This document shows, one piece after another, positions 7,786 through 16,007 of a stretch of 64,000 bases of DNA (position 1 is the stretch's first letter; each line of letters begins with the position of its first letter). The DNA is taken from NCBI RefSeq assembly GCF_002980555.1, contig NZ_PVBT01000001.1, forward strand, positions 620,001-684,000, written 5' to 3'. Made by a program: the position numbers and the translations under genes. The notes beneath the pieces are model-generated. The model ran no database searches. It was not told the DNA's origin and saw only the letters and a list, made by a program, of their open reading frames with translations. This DNA is from Phyllobacterium myrsinacearum (GTDB lineage: Bacteria > Pseudomonadota > Alphaproteobacteria > Rhizobiales > Rhizobiaceae).

Positions 7786-8802
7786 GTGGCAATGACGGCT
7801 GAACAGAACAATGGCTACACGCACAACCGCTTTGCGGTTGCGCCGATGATCGATTGGACTGATCGCCATTGCCGGACGCTGCACCGCCAGTTCACGCGTC
7901 ATGCCTTGCTCTACACCGAAATGATCGTCGCGGATGCGGCCATCCACGGCAACCGTGACCGCCTGCTGGGCTTTTCCAGCGCTGAGCATCCCGTTGCCCT
8001 GCAGCTCGGCGGCTCCGATCCGGCCAAGCTCGCAGAGGCGGCGCGGGTGGGAGAGACCTTCGGTTACCGCGAGATCAACCTGAATGTCGGCTGTCCGTCG
8101 GACCGCGTGCAGTCCGGCACCTTCGGTGCCTGCCTGATGAAGACGCCCGGTCTGGTGGCCGACTGCGTCGCGGCGATGAAGCGGTCGGTATCCATTCCCG
8201 TGACGGTCAAATGCCGCATCGGTGTCGATGATCAGGATATCGAACCGGCGCTCGACGATCTGGCTGGCGGCGTGTTCGCGGCCGGTGCGGACGCCCTGTG
8301 GGTGCATGCACGCAAGGCCTGGCTCAAGGGGCTTTCACCGAAGGAGAACCGGGATATTCCGCCGCTGGATTATGATCGCGTCTACCGGCTCAAGCGGCAA
8401 AACCCGAGTCAATTCATCGGGATCAATGGCGGCATTCAGACGCTCGATGAGGCGCTTCATCATTTGAATCATGTGGATGGGGTCATGCTCGGCCGCGCCG
8501 CCTACAACAATCCCATGCTGCTCGCCGACGTCGACAGGGCGATTTATGGCGATGCCCGTCCGGCGGCACCGGTCGATGCGATCATCGACCATATGTGCGC
8601 CTATGCCGACGCGCATGTGCGCCAGGGCGGACGCGTCTCGCATATTGCGCGCCACATGGTCGGCATGTTTCACGGCGCGGCCGGCGCGCGGCGCTGGCGC
8701 CAGATTCTGTCGACGGAAGCCAACAGGCCGGATGCGGACAGCGGCGTCATCCGCCGTGCCTATGCGGCCGTGCAGGCCGGATCGGCTGATCAGGCCGCCT
8801 GA
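7786..8802 (+). CDS. dusA: DusA, tRNA-dihydrouridine synthase
   Basis: An FMN-dependent reductase of uridines in the tRNA D-loop (positions 20/20a in DusA), 338 residues. APMIDWTDRHCR (about 19-30) starts the TIM barrel. The catalytic Cys is at 103 in NVGCPSDRVQSG, and VKCRIGVDD and HARKAWLKGLSPKENR are DusA signatures. Translation may begin at GTG 7786 or two codons later at ATG 7792; neither has a strong Shine-Dalgarno. It converges on the aspartic protease gene. Confidence 0.93.
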   Translation: MAMTAEQNNGYTHNRFAVAPMIDWTDRHCRTLHRQFTRHALLYTEMIVADAAIHGNRDRLLGFSSAEHPVALQLGGSDPAKLAEAARVGETFGYREINLNVGCPSDRVQSGTFGACLMKTPGLVADCVAAMKRSVSIPVTVKCRIGVDDQDIEPALDDLAGGVFAAGADALWVHARKAWLKGLSPKENRDIPPLDYDRVYRLKRQNPSQFIGINGGIQTLDEALHHLNHVDGVMLGRAAYNNPMLLADVDRAIYGDARPAAPVDAIIDHMCAYADAHVRQGGRVSHIARHMVGMFHGAAGARRWRQILSTEANRPDADSGVIRRAYAAVQAGSADQAA

Positions 8803-8809
8803 TTGCGTT

Positions 8810-9514
8810 CTATTCCGACAGGATCAGGCGATCGCCGCGCACGGAAAAACCGCTGAGGGTGTTGAGGAAATTCATGCCGAGCAGGCTGCCGTCCATGCGG
8901 CCCTCCTGCGCGACCATGGCACGGATGTTGCGCCGCACGATGGCGCCGATCCGGATTTCATCCAGCATGACGATGGCTGCGGTGGCAGAACCGTTCGCCG
9001 TCATGATCGGCGTCCTGTAGGCCAGCCTGTCCGGATTAAGGCCCGCCCGCCGCGCATCGTCATAGGAGAGCACGATGGACGACGCGCCGGTATCGACCAT
9101 GAAGCTGACAGACGCGCTGTTGACCGAGCCCTTGACCTCGAAATGGCCGTTTTCCGCCTTGGCCAGCGTCACCGTGACGGCGCCATCGCCGTCCCTTGCG
9201 GAAACCGGGCTGCCGGGAACGAGCCCCGCCGTGACGCGGTGGCCGATGTCCTGCAGTTCATAGCGATACTGGTAACCGGCAACCAGGGCCATCAGGATAA
9301 CCAGCCACATGGCCATATTGCGCAGGAAATGGCTGAGCGGAATACCGGACCCGAGCAGGCCCGCGGCAATCACGATGCCCCAGATGCTCATATAGGCAAG
9401 GCGGGCGAACTGGTCATTGGCCAGCCCCAGCGTCGTGCCGCTGCCAGTGTTGGCGATGAGAAGCAGGGTCGTTCCGGCGATGAGGGCGATGATGATCCAG
9501 AACAGGCGGGGCAT
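8810..9514 (-). CDS. Membrane-anchored retropepsin-like aspartic protease (TIGR02281 type)
   Basis: 234 residues with three hydrophobic segments (about 4-21, 40-56, 68-84), then a soluble domain with the clan AA aspartic motif DTGAS at 141-145 and VLSYDDARRAGL after it. A second flap region, GSLLGMNFLNTLSGF, is close to the C-terminus. Single-domain retropepsins of this kind are widespread in alphaproteobacteria, with unknown substrates. The start ATG overlaps the stop of the DUF1289 gene by one base (TGATG), implying coupled translation. Confidence 0.85.
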   Translation of the reverse strand: MPRLFWIIIALIAGTTLLLIANTGSGTTLGLANDQFARLAYMSIWGIVIAAGLLGSGIPLSHFLRNMAMWLVILMALVAGYQYRYELQDIGHRVTAGLVPGSPVSARDGDGAVTVTLAKAENGHFEVKGSVNSASVSFMVDTGASSIVLSYDDARRAGLNPDRLAYRTPIMTANGSATAAIVMLDEIRIGAIVRRNIRAMVAQEGRMDGSLLGMNFLNTLSGFSVRGDRLILSE

Positions 9515-9747
9515 CAGATGCCACCCTCCTTTTCGCGGGCCATGCGGGTGCGCCGGGTTTCGCGGCGCGGGCGGCGTTCGATGCTGTCGAGACGGGCGGG
9601 AAGGCCGGCCATGACAGTCCGGCGGTCATCCGGCGTCATCGTAAGCCATGCGCCTATCTCCTCGCGCGTGCGCCCGCAGCCGAAACAATAGCCGGTCTTC
9701 ATGTCGATGGCGCAGACGAGGATGCAGGGTGACTCGATGGTGCTCAT
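9514..9747 (-). CDS. DUF1289 small cysteine-rich protein
   Basis: 77 residues. The N-terminal half has the DUF1289 pattern: SPCILVCAID, GYCFGCGRTREEI and GAWLTMTPDDRR, with four cysteines that could bind a metal or an Fe-S cluster. The tail is Arg-rich (ERRPRRETRRTR). Function unknown. It is translationally coupled to the downstream protease gene. Confidence 0.85.
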   Translation of the reverse strand: MSTIESPCILVCAIDMKTGYCFGCGRTREEIGAWLTMTPDDRRTVMAGLPARLDSIERRPRRETRRTRMAREKEGGI

Positions 9748-9765
9748 ATCCCAGATTTGGTACAG

Positions 9766-10539
9766 TTAGACCGCAATCACAAGCCCGAGCAAAAGCGAAA
9801 TCGTTGCCAGTTGCTGCATGGCGCCCAATGTATCGCCGGTCTGCCCGCCGATCTTGTCGCGGCAGAGGGCCGCAAAACCATAAAACACCAATCCGGCCAG
9901 GCAGGCGGGAACAATCACGGCAAAAGGTCCTCCGGCTGCGCCATAGCCGATCACGAGAATGACCCCGCCGATGATCAGGCTGAAATTGGCGGCGTCTTCG
10001 GTCGGCGTGCCCGCGCTGTCGGCAACGCCGCCGGAGCGGGCGGAGGGGAGCATCTGCCAGAATTTGACCAGGATGGCCCGGCTTGCCGCCTCCGTTACCA
10101 CCAGAACGGCGACGGAGGCGAGGGGGCTGAGATCGCTGAGAATATCCATATAGAAGGCAACGCGCAGGAGCACGGAGAGGATCAGCGCGAGCGTGCCATA
10201 GGAGCCGATGGCCGAATCCTTCATGATCTCCAGCCGCCGCGCGCTGGTTTTCCCGCCATAGAAGCCGTCGGCAACGTCGGCAAGGCCGTCCTCGTGCAGC
10301 GCGCCGGTGACAATGATCGAGACGGTGACCAGCAACAGCGCGGTGACGAATTCCGGCAGGTCGAGGGTGTGTCCGACAAGGATGACCACCGCGGTGGGCA
10401 GGGCAATCAGCACCCCGGCCAGCGGAAAGCCGCGCACGGTGTCGTGCAGTGACCCCTGATAATCCTCGAACCATTGCGGCGAGACGGGCCAGCGCGACAG
10501 AAAGGCCAGCGCCCGCATTGTTTCCTTCACCAGTTCCAT
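9766..10539 (-). CDS. cobS: CobS, adenosylcobinamide-GDP ribazoletransferase
   Basis: A polytopic inner-membrane enzyme of 257 residues that joins adenosylcobinamide-GDP to alpha-ribazole, the last assembly step of coenzyme B12. FLSRWPV near the start and GALHEDGLADVADGFYGG, the metal-binding cobalamin synthase motif, identify it. The ATG at 10539 gives the family length and has AACAGG just upstream; a longer frame to 10668 would run through the cobT promoter region. It is divergent from cobT, which makes its co-substrate. Confidence 0.93.
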   Translation of the reverse strand: MELVKETMRALAFLSRWPVSPQWFEDYQGSLHDTVRGFPLAGVLIALPTAVVILVGHTLDLPEFVTALLLVTVSIIVTGALHEDGLADVADGFYGGKTSARRLEIMKDSAIGSYGTLALILSVLLRVAFYMDILSDLSPLASVAVLVVTEAASRAILVKFWQMLPSARSGGVADSAGTPTEDAANFSLIIGGVILVIGYGAAGGPFAVIVPACLAGLVFYGFAALCRDKIGGQTGDTLGAMQQLATISLLLGLVIAV

Positions 10540-10676
10540 GACCTGTTCCCGTTCAGCAAAGCCAGCGGCCGGGGGCGCGACATTCAATGCCGCCCGATGG
10601 CCTTTGCGTTTTGTCTGCCAAAGCTTATAGGACGTGCATCGATAATTTGCCATGAAGACTTGGTTCAAGGAATATC

Positions 10677-11693
10677 ATGACCACTGGCCTGCCATTTGAC
10701 GATTTTCGCACCCTCATCGAAACCCTGCCCGGACCGGACGAGGCGGCTGTCGCTGCCGTGCGCAAGCGCGATTCGACGCTGACCAAGCCGCCGGGCGCGC
10801 TGGGCCGCATGGAAGAGATCGTCGAGTGGCTGGCCGCATGGACGGGCCGTTCACGTCCGCAGGTGACGCGGCCGCTGGTGGCGGTTTTTGCCGGCAACCA
10901 TGGCGTGACCGCCAAGGGCGTTTCGCCCTATCCGTCGTCGGTGACGGCGCAGATGGTGGAAAATTTCGCGGCGGGCGGTGCCGCAATCAACCAGATCTGC
11001 ATTGCCAATGATCTCGGCCTGAAAATTTTTGATCTGGCGCTGGAGTATCCCACCGCCGACATCACCGAAGAAGCGGCCATGGACGAAAAGACCTGTGCCG
11101 CCACCATGGCCTTCGGCATGGAATCCATCGCGGGTGGTACGGACCTTCTGTGCATCGGCGAGATGGGCATCGGCAATACCACCATTGCAGCGGCGATTTT
11201 CCATGCGCTCTATGGCGGAACGGCGGAGGAATGGGTCGGACCCGGCACGGGCGCGACCACGGACGGCATGAAGCGCAAGGCCGAAGCGGTGCGCACGGCG
11301 GTGGCGCTGCATGGCGCGCACCTGAAGGACCCGCTGGAAGTGCTGCGCCGTCTGGGCGGGCGCGAGATCGCGGCGATGGCCGGTGCCATCCTGGCGACGC
11401 GTGCGGAACGAATCCCCGTCATCATCGATGGCTATGTCGCCACCTCGGCCGCTGCGATCCTGCATGCGGCCAACCCGGAAGCGATCGATCACTGCCTGTT
11501 CGGGCATGTCTCGGCGGAACCCGGCCATCGCAAGGTTCTGGAAAAGCTGGGCAAGAAGCCGCTGCTCGACCTTGGCATGCGGCTGGGCGAGGGGACGGGC
11601 GCGGCGCTGGCGGCGGGGATCGTCAAGGCGGCGGCGCTCTGCCACAGCGGCATGGCGACATTCGACCAGGCGGGTGTCAGCAACCGGGATTGA
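10677..11693 (+). CDS. cobT: CobT, nicotinate-nucleotide-dimethylbenzimidazole phosphoribosyltransferase
   Basis: 338 residues. The enzyme transfers phosphoribose from nicotinate mononucleotide to 5,6-dimethylbenzimidazole, giving the alpha-ribazole phosphate used by CobS. Family hallmarks are TKPPGALGRMEEI, AGNHGVTAKGVSPYPSSVT, GEMGIGNTT, the DGYV region and GHVSAEPGH; the catalytic Glu lies near the end in RLGEGTGAALA. It is transcribed away from cobS over a 137-bp gap in which I see no cobalamin riboswitch box. Confidence 0.95.
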   Translation: MTTGLPFDDFRTLIETLPGPDEAAVAAVRKRDSTLTKPPGALGRMEEIVEWLAAWTGRSRPQVTRPLVAVFAGNHGVTAKGVSPYPSSVTAQMVENFAAGGAAINQICIANDLGLKIFDLALEYPTADITEEAAMDEKTCAATMAFGMESIAGGTDLLCIGEMGIGNTTIAAAIFHALYGGTAEEWVGPGTGATTDGMKRKAEAVRTAVALHGAHLKDPLEVLRRLGGREIAAMAGAILATRAERIPVIIDGYVATSAAAILHAANPEAIDHCLFGHVSAEPGHRKVLEKLGKKPLLDLGMRLGEGTGAALAAGIVKAAALCHSGMATFDQAGVSNRD

Positions 11694-11715
11694 CAGCTGA
11701 TATTCGGCTCCCGCC

Positions 11716-14184
11716 TCAGAACCTTATCGTCAAATCAGCCTTGACGGCATTGTCGCTGGCGCGGGCGGAAAACGCGCCGGTATAGGTGAGGCCGATGGTG
11801 GTGGCCTTGCCGACATCGAAGGCAAGCCCGGCTTCGATGAGCGCGGTATCCTGCGCCATCGGCTGGCCGCTGACGGCAAAGCTTTCGCCGCCGCTGGCAA
11901 AGGCAAACTGCGCCTGCGGTGCCACATCGCCATAGGCATGGCGCCAGCCCGCCATGCCGCGCGCGGTGACGGTGGTGGCATTGCCAAGCGTGAAGGCGCG
12001 TGAGGCGCGCAGCCCCAGCGTCGTCGTGGTCAGATCCGTCGTTGCCGCTGGCGCCGACAGGGCAGCGATACCGCCGGTTTCGCTAAAACCATCGGTCTTC
12101 AGATGGGTATAGGCCGCCGCGGCAAAGGGTTCGAAGGCGGCATAGGGCGTATCGATGCGGTAGGCGGCTTCACCGAACAGCTGCACCGTGTTGGCGGAAT
12201 AACCGGCACTTTCCGTCTCATCAAGCGTACCGAAGGCAACCTTGCGGTGCGTGTCGATGGCGTGATGCGCCAGGATGGTGCCAAGGCTCAAGCTCAGCGC
12301 ATTGATGCTGGTGCCGCCATAGACACCGAGCTGATAGCTGTCGGCGGAGGTGGACGAGGCGGCGCCATGCAGCGATGTCGACCCGTAACCGGCGAGCACG
12401 CCAAGCCGCCATGTCCCGGCGATCAGAGAATCCACACCGGTAACGAAGCCGCCGGTGTTCCGGTCATAGGCTGCGGCATTGCCATCGCTGGCGCCATGGC
12501 TCCATCCACCATAGCCTTGCCCCCACAGCGCCGTGGTTGAAACGGCGCGTATCCGGCCGGACGCTGCTGCGCTGACCAGCCCGGCATCCTGCAACAGTGC
12601 GCCGCGCAGGCTGGCATGGGCTTCACCCGACAGGGCGTCATAGTTGAGCACGTCGCCCTTCTTCGACAACAGCACGGTGTCAAGCAGGCGGTTGCCGAGG
12701 CCAAGCTGCAGGACAGCATGGCCGGTGCTTTTCTGGTTCGGCGTGACCGCATCGACAAGAACGATGTTTTTGATCTGCTCCTCGCGCGGTTGTGTCTTTG
12801 CCTCGGCGGGGGCGATTTCGGCCTCCTGCAGATCGACTTTCAAGCCGTCAGCTTCCACCGGTTCGGGTGTTAATGCGACTGCCGGTTTTTCTGCCGTTTC
12901 GGGACGGGCGGGGGCTGTCAGCTTAAATGTCACGCTGACGGTCTTGTCGGTATAGGCAAGCGACGGCGTGATGTAATTATAATGCGGAAAGACAGCGTCG
13001 AACCGCCCGGTCACACCTTTTTCGGCCGTCAGGATGATAAAGTGTTTGTCGAAGAGGTTCTCGCTCTGCTCCTGGCTCAGCAATGTCCCGGCGCCTTCCA
13101 TGCGAACCTCGACCACCCCGCCCAGCAGAGTTGCACTGCCGGTTACGGCCAGCTGGTCCGAGTGGCTCAGGTCTGGCGACAGCTCGACATTGAAAGTGCT
13201 GCGCTGGTCAAAATGGACATTGCCGTCCGCATGCAATGTCCCGGCCGAATTGCCCGGCGAAACCGTGCCGCCCGCAAGCACCCGCAGATTGCGGATATGA
13301 CCGGTGCCGCTGAGCGTGCTGTTCCCGCCGAGTGTGATGTCGCCCGCGGTGCCGTTGACAACCGCATGGCTCGCATTGGTATCTGAGGCGCCGCCGGTCA
13401 GCGTGACATCGCCCGCCCCGCCGCTGGTCTCGACATTCAACCTGCCACCCGGATTGACCGTGATGGAGCCCGCCATTCCCTTGGCCTTGATCTTCAATAC
13501 GCCCTTATCATCGACACTGCTCTTTCCGATCCGGCCGGTGATATACGCGCCGCCCGCGCCGTGCACGGTGATGTCATCGACGACGCCCCCGGCCAGAACC
13601 CGCAACAAGCCGCCCGAACCGATCGTAACCGTGTTGATTTTACCCTTGCTTTCAAGCAGGCCGCCTTGGTGCACGATGACGTTGTCGGCTATGCCTCCGG
13701 TCAGGACGGCGAGCTTGCCGCCCATATAGATCGTGCTCGTGCCGATTTTGCCCCAGACAGACACATCGCCGCTATTCACCGTAACGTCGCCGGCTTGTCC
13801 TCCGGCCTCGACGTCCAGCTTGCCGCCAATGTTGATGGTGACGCTTTCTGCCGCTCCCTTGGCTCTGATCACTGCATAACCATCCCCATTGTTGATTTCG
13901 CCGGCAGCTCCGGTGTAACCGCCGTTCAGGATGACGTCGCTGACTTTGCCTTCAGCTTCAATCTCCAGCTGGCCGCCGGCATTGACCGTGACGGTCTCTG
14001 CTGTTTCAATGGCATTGATCCGCAGCACATCGTTCATGCCGACAATTCTGCTGTCAGCCCGCGCGATCGCCCCTGACCCGGCCAGCAGCAAGGCGGCGCA
14101 TCCACTGTGCAGGAGATGGTTGCGAAATCTAAAGCGGCGCGTCAAACGTGCGAATACGGTCGCAACTGCGGCGTGAAAAGACAT
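11716..14184 (-). CDS. Type Va autotransporter with AIDA-like repeat passenger
   Basis: 822 residues. The N-terminus has an extended basic stretch before the hydrophobic signal core (AALLLAGSGAIARA, to about residue 44). The passenger (about 45-330) is built of near-20-residue repeats such as VTVNAGGQLEIEAEGKV, typical of AIDA/ShdA beta-helix coils. A pertactin-like linker with GGTVSPGNSAGT and a Pro/Glu-rich region follow. The last 280 residues are the autotransporter barrel (WGQGYGGWSHG), ending in ADLTIRF with terminal Phe. Likely surface adhesion or autoaggregation; ligand unknown. Confidence 0.88.
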   Translation of the reverse strand: MSFHAAVATVFARLTRRFRFRNHLLHSGCAALLLAGSGAIARADSRIVGMNDVLRINAIETAETVTVNAGGQLEIEAEGKVSDVILNGGYTGAAGEINNGDGYAVIRAKGAAESVTINIGGKLDVEAGGQAGDVTVNSGDVSVWGKIGTSTIYMGGKLAVLTGGIADNVIVHQGGLLESKGKINTVTIGSGGLLRVLAGGVVDDITVHGAGGAYITGRIGKSSVDDKGVLKIKAKGMAGSITVNPGGRLNVETSGGAGDVTLTGGASDTNASHAVVNGTAGDITLGGNSTLSGTGHIRNLRVLAGGTVSPGNSAGTLHADGNVHFDQRSTFNVELSPDLSHSDQLAVTGSATLLGGVVEVRMEGAGTLLSQEQSENLFDKHFIILTAEKGVTGRFDAVFPHYNYITPSLAYTDKTVSVTFKLTAPARPETAEKPAVALTPEPVEADGLKVDLQEAEIAPAEAKTQPREEQIKNIVLVDAVTPNQKSTGHAVLQLGLGNRLLDTVLLSKKGDVLNYDALSGEAHASLRGALLQDAGLVSAAASGRIRAVSTTALWGQGYGGWSHGASDGNAAAYDRNTGGFVTGVDSLIAGTWRLGVLAGYGSTSLHGAASSTSADSYQLGVYGGTSINALSLSLGTILAHHAIDTHRKVAFGTLDETESAGYSANTVQLFGEAAYRIDTPYAAFEPFAAAAYTHLKTDGFSETGGIAALSAPAATTDLTTTTLGLRASRAFTLGNATTVTARGMAGWRHAYGDVAPQAQFAFASGGESFAVSGQPMAQDTALIEAGLAFDVGKATTIGLTYTGAFSARASDNAVKADLTIRF

Positions 14185-14537
14185 GAAATATAACTTCCAG
14201 TAAACATTGTTCCCAATACAGGCGTCAGTCGAAACGAAAAATACAATCGGAAAACAGTCGTAATATGCAATCTAGAGTTACAAATTCACAATAGTACGCG
14301 AAGTTCAAGCGCAACCTGGAAAAACCTGCGCCGTTTTTGCTGTCCGTGGCGGAAAATCCATAGAATTACATGCTTAGGGTTGTGCTTGGTATTCGCATTC
14401 TATTCCCGATAGTAGAAATTACGGATCACGGCGGGCAGATGAACTGGGCGCGATCAAGAATGCACAATCAGCAAACAAAGGGCAATGAAGATTGACCCTT
14501 GGGTTTGCCATGGTGCGGCGTCCTCAAGCGGTCCATG
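14185..14537. other. A/T-rich gap upstream of the autotransporter
   Basis: These 353 bp contain no credible ORF. Composition is clearly more A/T-rich than the flanks, consistent with the autotransporter promoter reading leftwards. No operator, terminator or RNA gene could be fixed by eye. Confidence 0.4.
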
Positions 14538-14963
14538 TCAGGATGCCTGCTTTGCCGCCAGCCGCTCCAGCAAATTCCGCAACATGTCCAGTTCCGCTTC
14601 CGTAAAGCCCGAGCGCAGCCGCGCATCATAGGCCATGGCGACACCCCGCAGGCGATGAAACATGGCGCGCCCGGTATCGGTCAGCTCGATCCGGTGGATA
14701 CGCCGGTTGTCCGGCGCGCGCTGGCGCAGCAAAAGACCTGCATTCTCCATGCCATTCAAATGATGCGTCAGCGTCGGTCCCTGAATGCCGACCTCATCGG
14801 CCAATTCCGATTGCATCCGGTGCCCGCCACGCATCAGCGCCAGCAGGACGAGCCAGACCGGTATCGACCCGCCCTCGGCAGCCAGAGCGTCGTCGAAGGC
14901 ACGGGAGGCGGTTTTGGCGGCGCGCGCCAGCAGCAATCCGATGGGTGTGTGCGCGGGTTCCAT
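14538..14963 (-). CDS. MarR-family transcriptional regulator
   Basis: 141 residues. The winged helix spans about 35-100, with QSELADEVGIQGPTLTHHLNGMENAGLLLRQ as recognition region and DNRRIHRIELTDTG as wing. ATG 14963 gives AAGGA a 6-base spacing; another ATG is one codon upstream. It is divergent from a small membrane protein gene. A palindrome between them (14988-14997) suggests autoregulation and control of the neighbour. Ligand unknown. Confidence 0.88.
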   Translation of the reverse strand: MEPAHTPIGLLLARAAKTASRAFDDALAAEGGSIPVWLVLLALMRGGHRMQSELADEVGIQGPTLTHHLNGMENAGLLLRQRAPDNRRIHRIELTDTGRAMFHRLRGVAMAYDARLRSGFTEAELDMLRNLLERLAAKQAS

Positions 14964-14987
14964 CATATTCCTTTGACATCGAATGAT

Positions 14988-14997
14988 TAGATATCTA
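14988..14997. promoter_or_regulatory. Candidate MarR operator TAGATATCTA
   Basis: A perfect 10-bp A/T-rich palindrome 25 bp upstream of the marR start, within the divergent promoter region shared with the gene at 15062. Size and position suit a MarR dimer half-turn site. Binding is inferred. Confidence 0.45.
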
Positions 14998-15061
14998 TAT
15001 ATTATCCGGACGCGTCCATCAAGGTACCCAAGCGCGTCAATCACCAACAGGGAGGTTCATC

Positions 15062-15415
15062 ATGCCAGTCTTTCTGATGATTTTGCTCGCCATTCACGTC
15101 TTGTCATCAATCTTTTGGGCGGGGTCGACATTTACGCTTGCGCGCACCGGCGGTGCGGGGAGCCAGCAGTTCTTCCGGCCGCAAATGGGCGCGGCAACCG
15201 TGGCCTTTCTGAGCGGCGCCACGCTGCTGGCGCTTTACCACGGCAGCTGGCTGTCAGGCTCGGAGACGGTTCTCGGGATCGGCATATTCACCGCCATTGC
15301 CGCCGCGGGTGTGCAGGGTGCATTGCGCAGAAGGCCGGAAATATCCCACCGCATCGCAGCCGGTCTGCTGGCGGTCACCGCCGTCTGCATGGTGATCGCG
15401 CGGTTTGCCGCCTGA
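15062..15415 (+). CDS. Small four-helix membrane protein
   Basis: 117 residues, almost entirely hydrophobic, with about four membrane spans (near 3-22, 44-60, 69-86, 95-115). AIHVLSSIFWAGSTF near the start resembles the haem-coordinating His region of CopD/DUF2269-like integral membrane proteins, but I cannot assign a family firmly. AGGGAGG gives a strong RBS. Divergent from the MarR gene and probably its target. Confidence 0.7.
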   Translation: MPVFLMILLAIHVLSSIFWAGSTFTLARTGGAGSQQFFRPQMGAATVAFLSGATLLALYHGSWLSGSETVLGIGIFTAIAAAGVQGALRRRPEISHRIAAGLLAVTAVCMVIARFAA

Positions 15416-15470
15416 GTGAACGGGACGATGCCACCGGCACGCGAGGCGCGTGCCGGTGGTATAATGGCGG

Positions 15471-15917
15471 CTAGAATTCCTTGCCGATTTTTGCGTCGAC
15501 TGAATGATTGCTGGCGCCGCGGATGACGAAGAAGAACAGGATTGCCGTCCACAGGATGGACTTTTCCGACCCTGCCCAGCCCTGTCCCTGCACGATCCAG
15601 TGGAAATAGACCGTCACGGCCAGCACGATTGTGGTGGCGAAGGCTGCCGGGCGTGTCAGCAAACCGAGCACCAGCAGGATGCCGCCGAAAAACTCCGTCG
15701 CCGCCAGCAAGGGCGACCAGAACACGCCGGGATAAAAGCCCAGCCCCTCGACCATGTCGATGGCGCCGAACGGGCTGGTGATCTTGCCTGAACCGTGCAC
15801 GACAAGTGCGCCGCCTGTGATGACGCGCAGAAGGGTTTCCGAGACTTGTGCGAGACCGGTGTAGATTCCGCCAAGAGCCGGAATGATCAGAGGACGGTTG
15901 TTTCCATTTGCGTTCAT
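15471..15917 (-). CDS. DoxX-family membrane protein
   Basis: 148 residues and four predicted spans. The DoxX pattern is visible in LLRVITGGALVVHGSGKITS, GVFWSPLLAATEFFGGILLVLGLLTRPAAFATTIVLAV and the final WTAILFFFVIRG. ATG 15917 follows GGGGAAG at good spacing. DoxX proteins are linked to quinone or thiosulfate redox functions or oxidative stress; the substrate here is unknown. It converges on the 15062 membrane gene. Confidence 0.85.
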   Translation of the reverse strand: MNANGNNRPLIIPALGGIYTGLAQVSETLLRVITGGALVVHGSGKITSPFGAIDMVEGLGFYPGVFWSPLLAATEFFGGILLVLGLLTRPAAFATTIVLAVTVYFHWIVQGQGWAGSEKSILWTAILFFFVIRGASNHSVDAKIGKEF

Positions 15918-16007
15918 AAAGCTTCCCCATGTGAACCTGTTGCAATGGGCCAGCAATGGCGGGGTGCCGTATAACGCGCAAATGACAATAAATTGAACCT
16001 GAGTGTT

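Noticed and set aside
10540-10676. Possible cobalamin riboswitch between cobS and cobT
   Set aside because: The gap is only 137 bp and no B12-box-like sequence or expected helices are visible on either strand.
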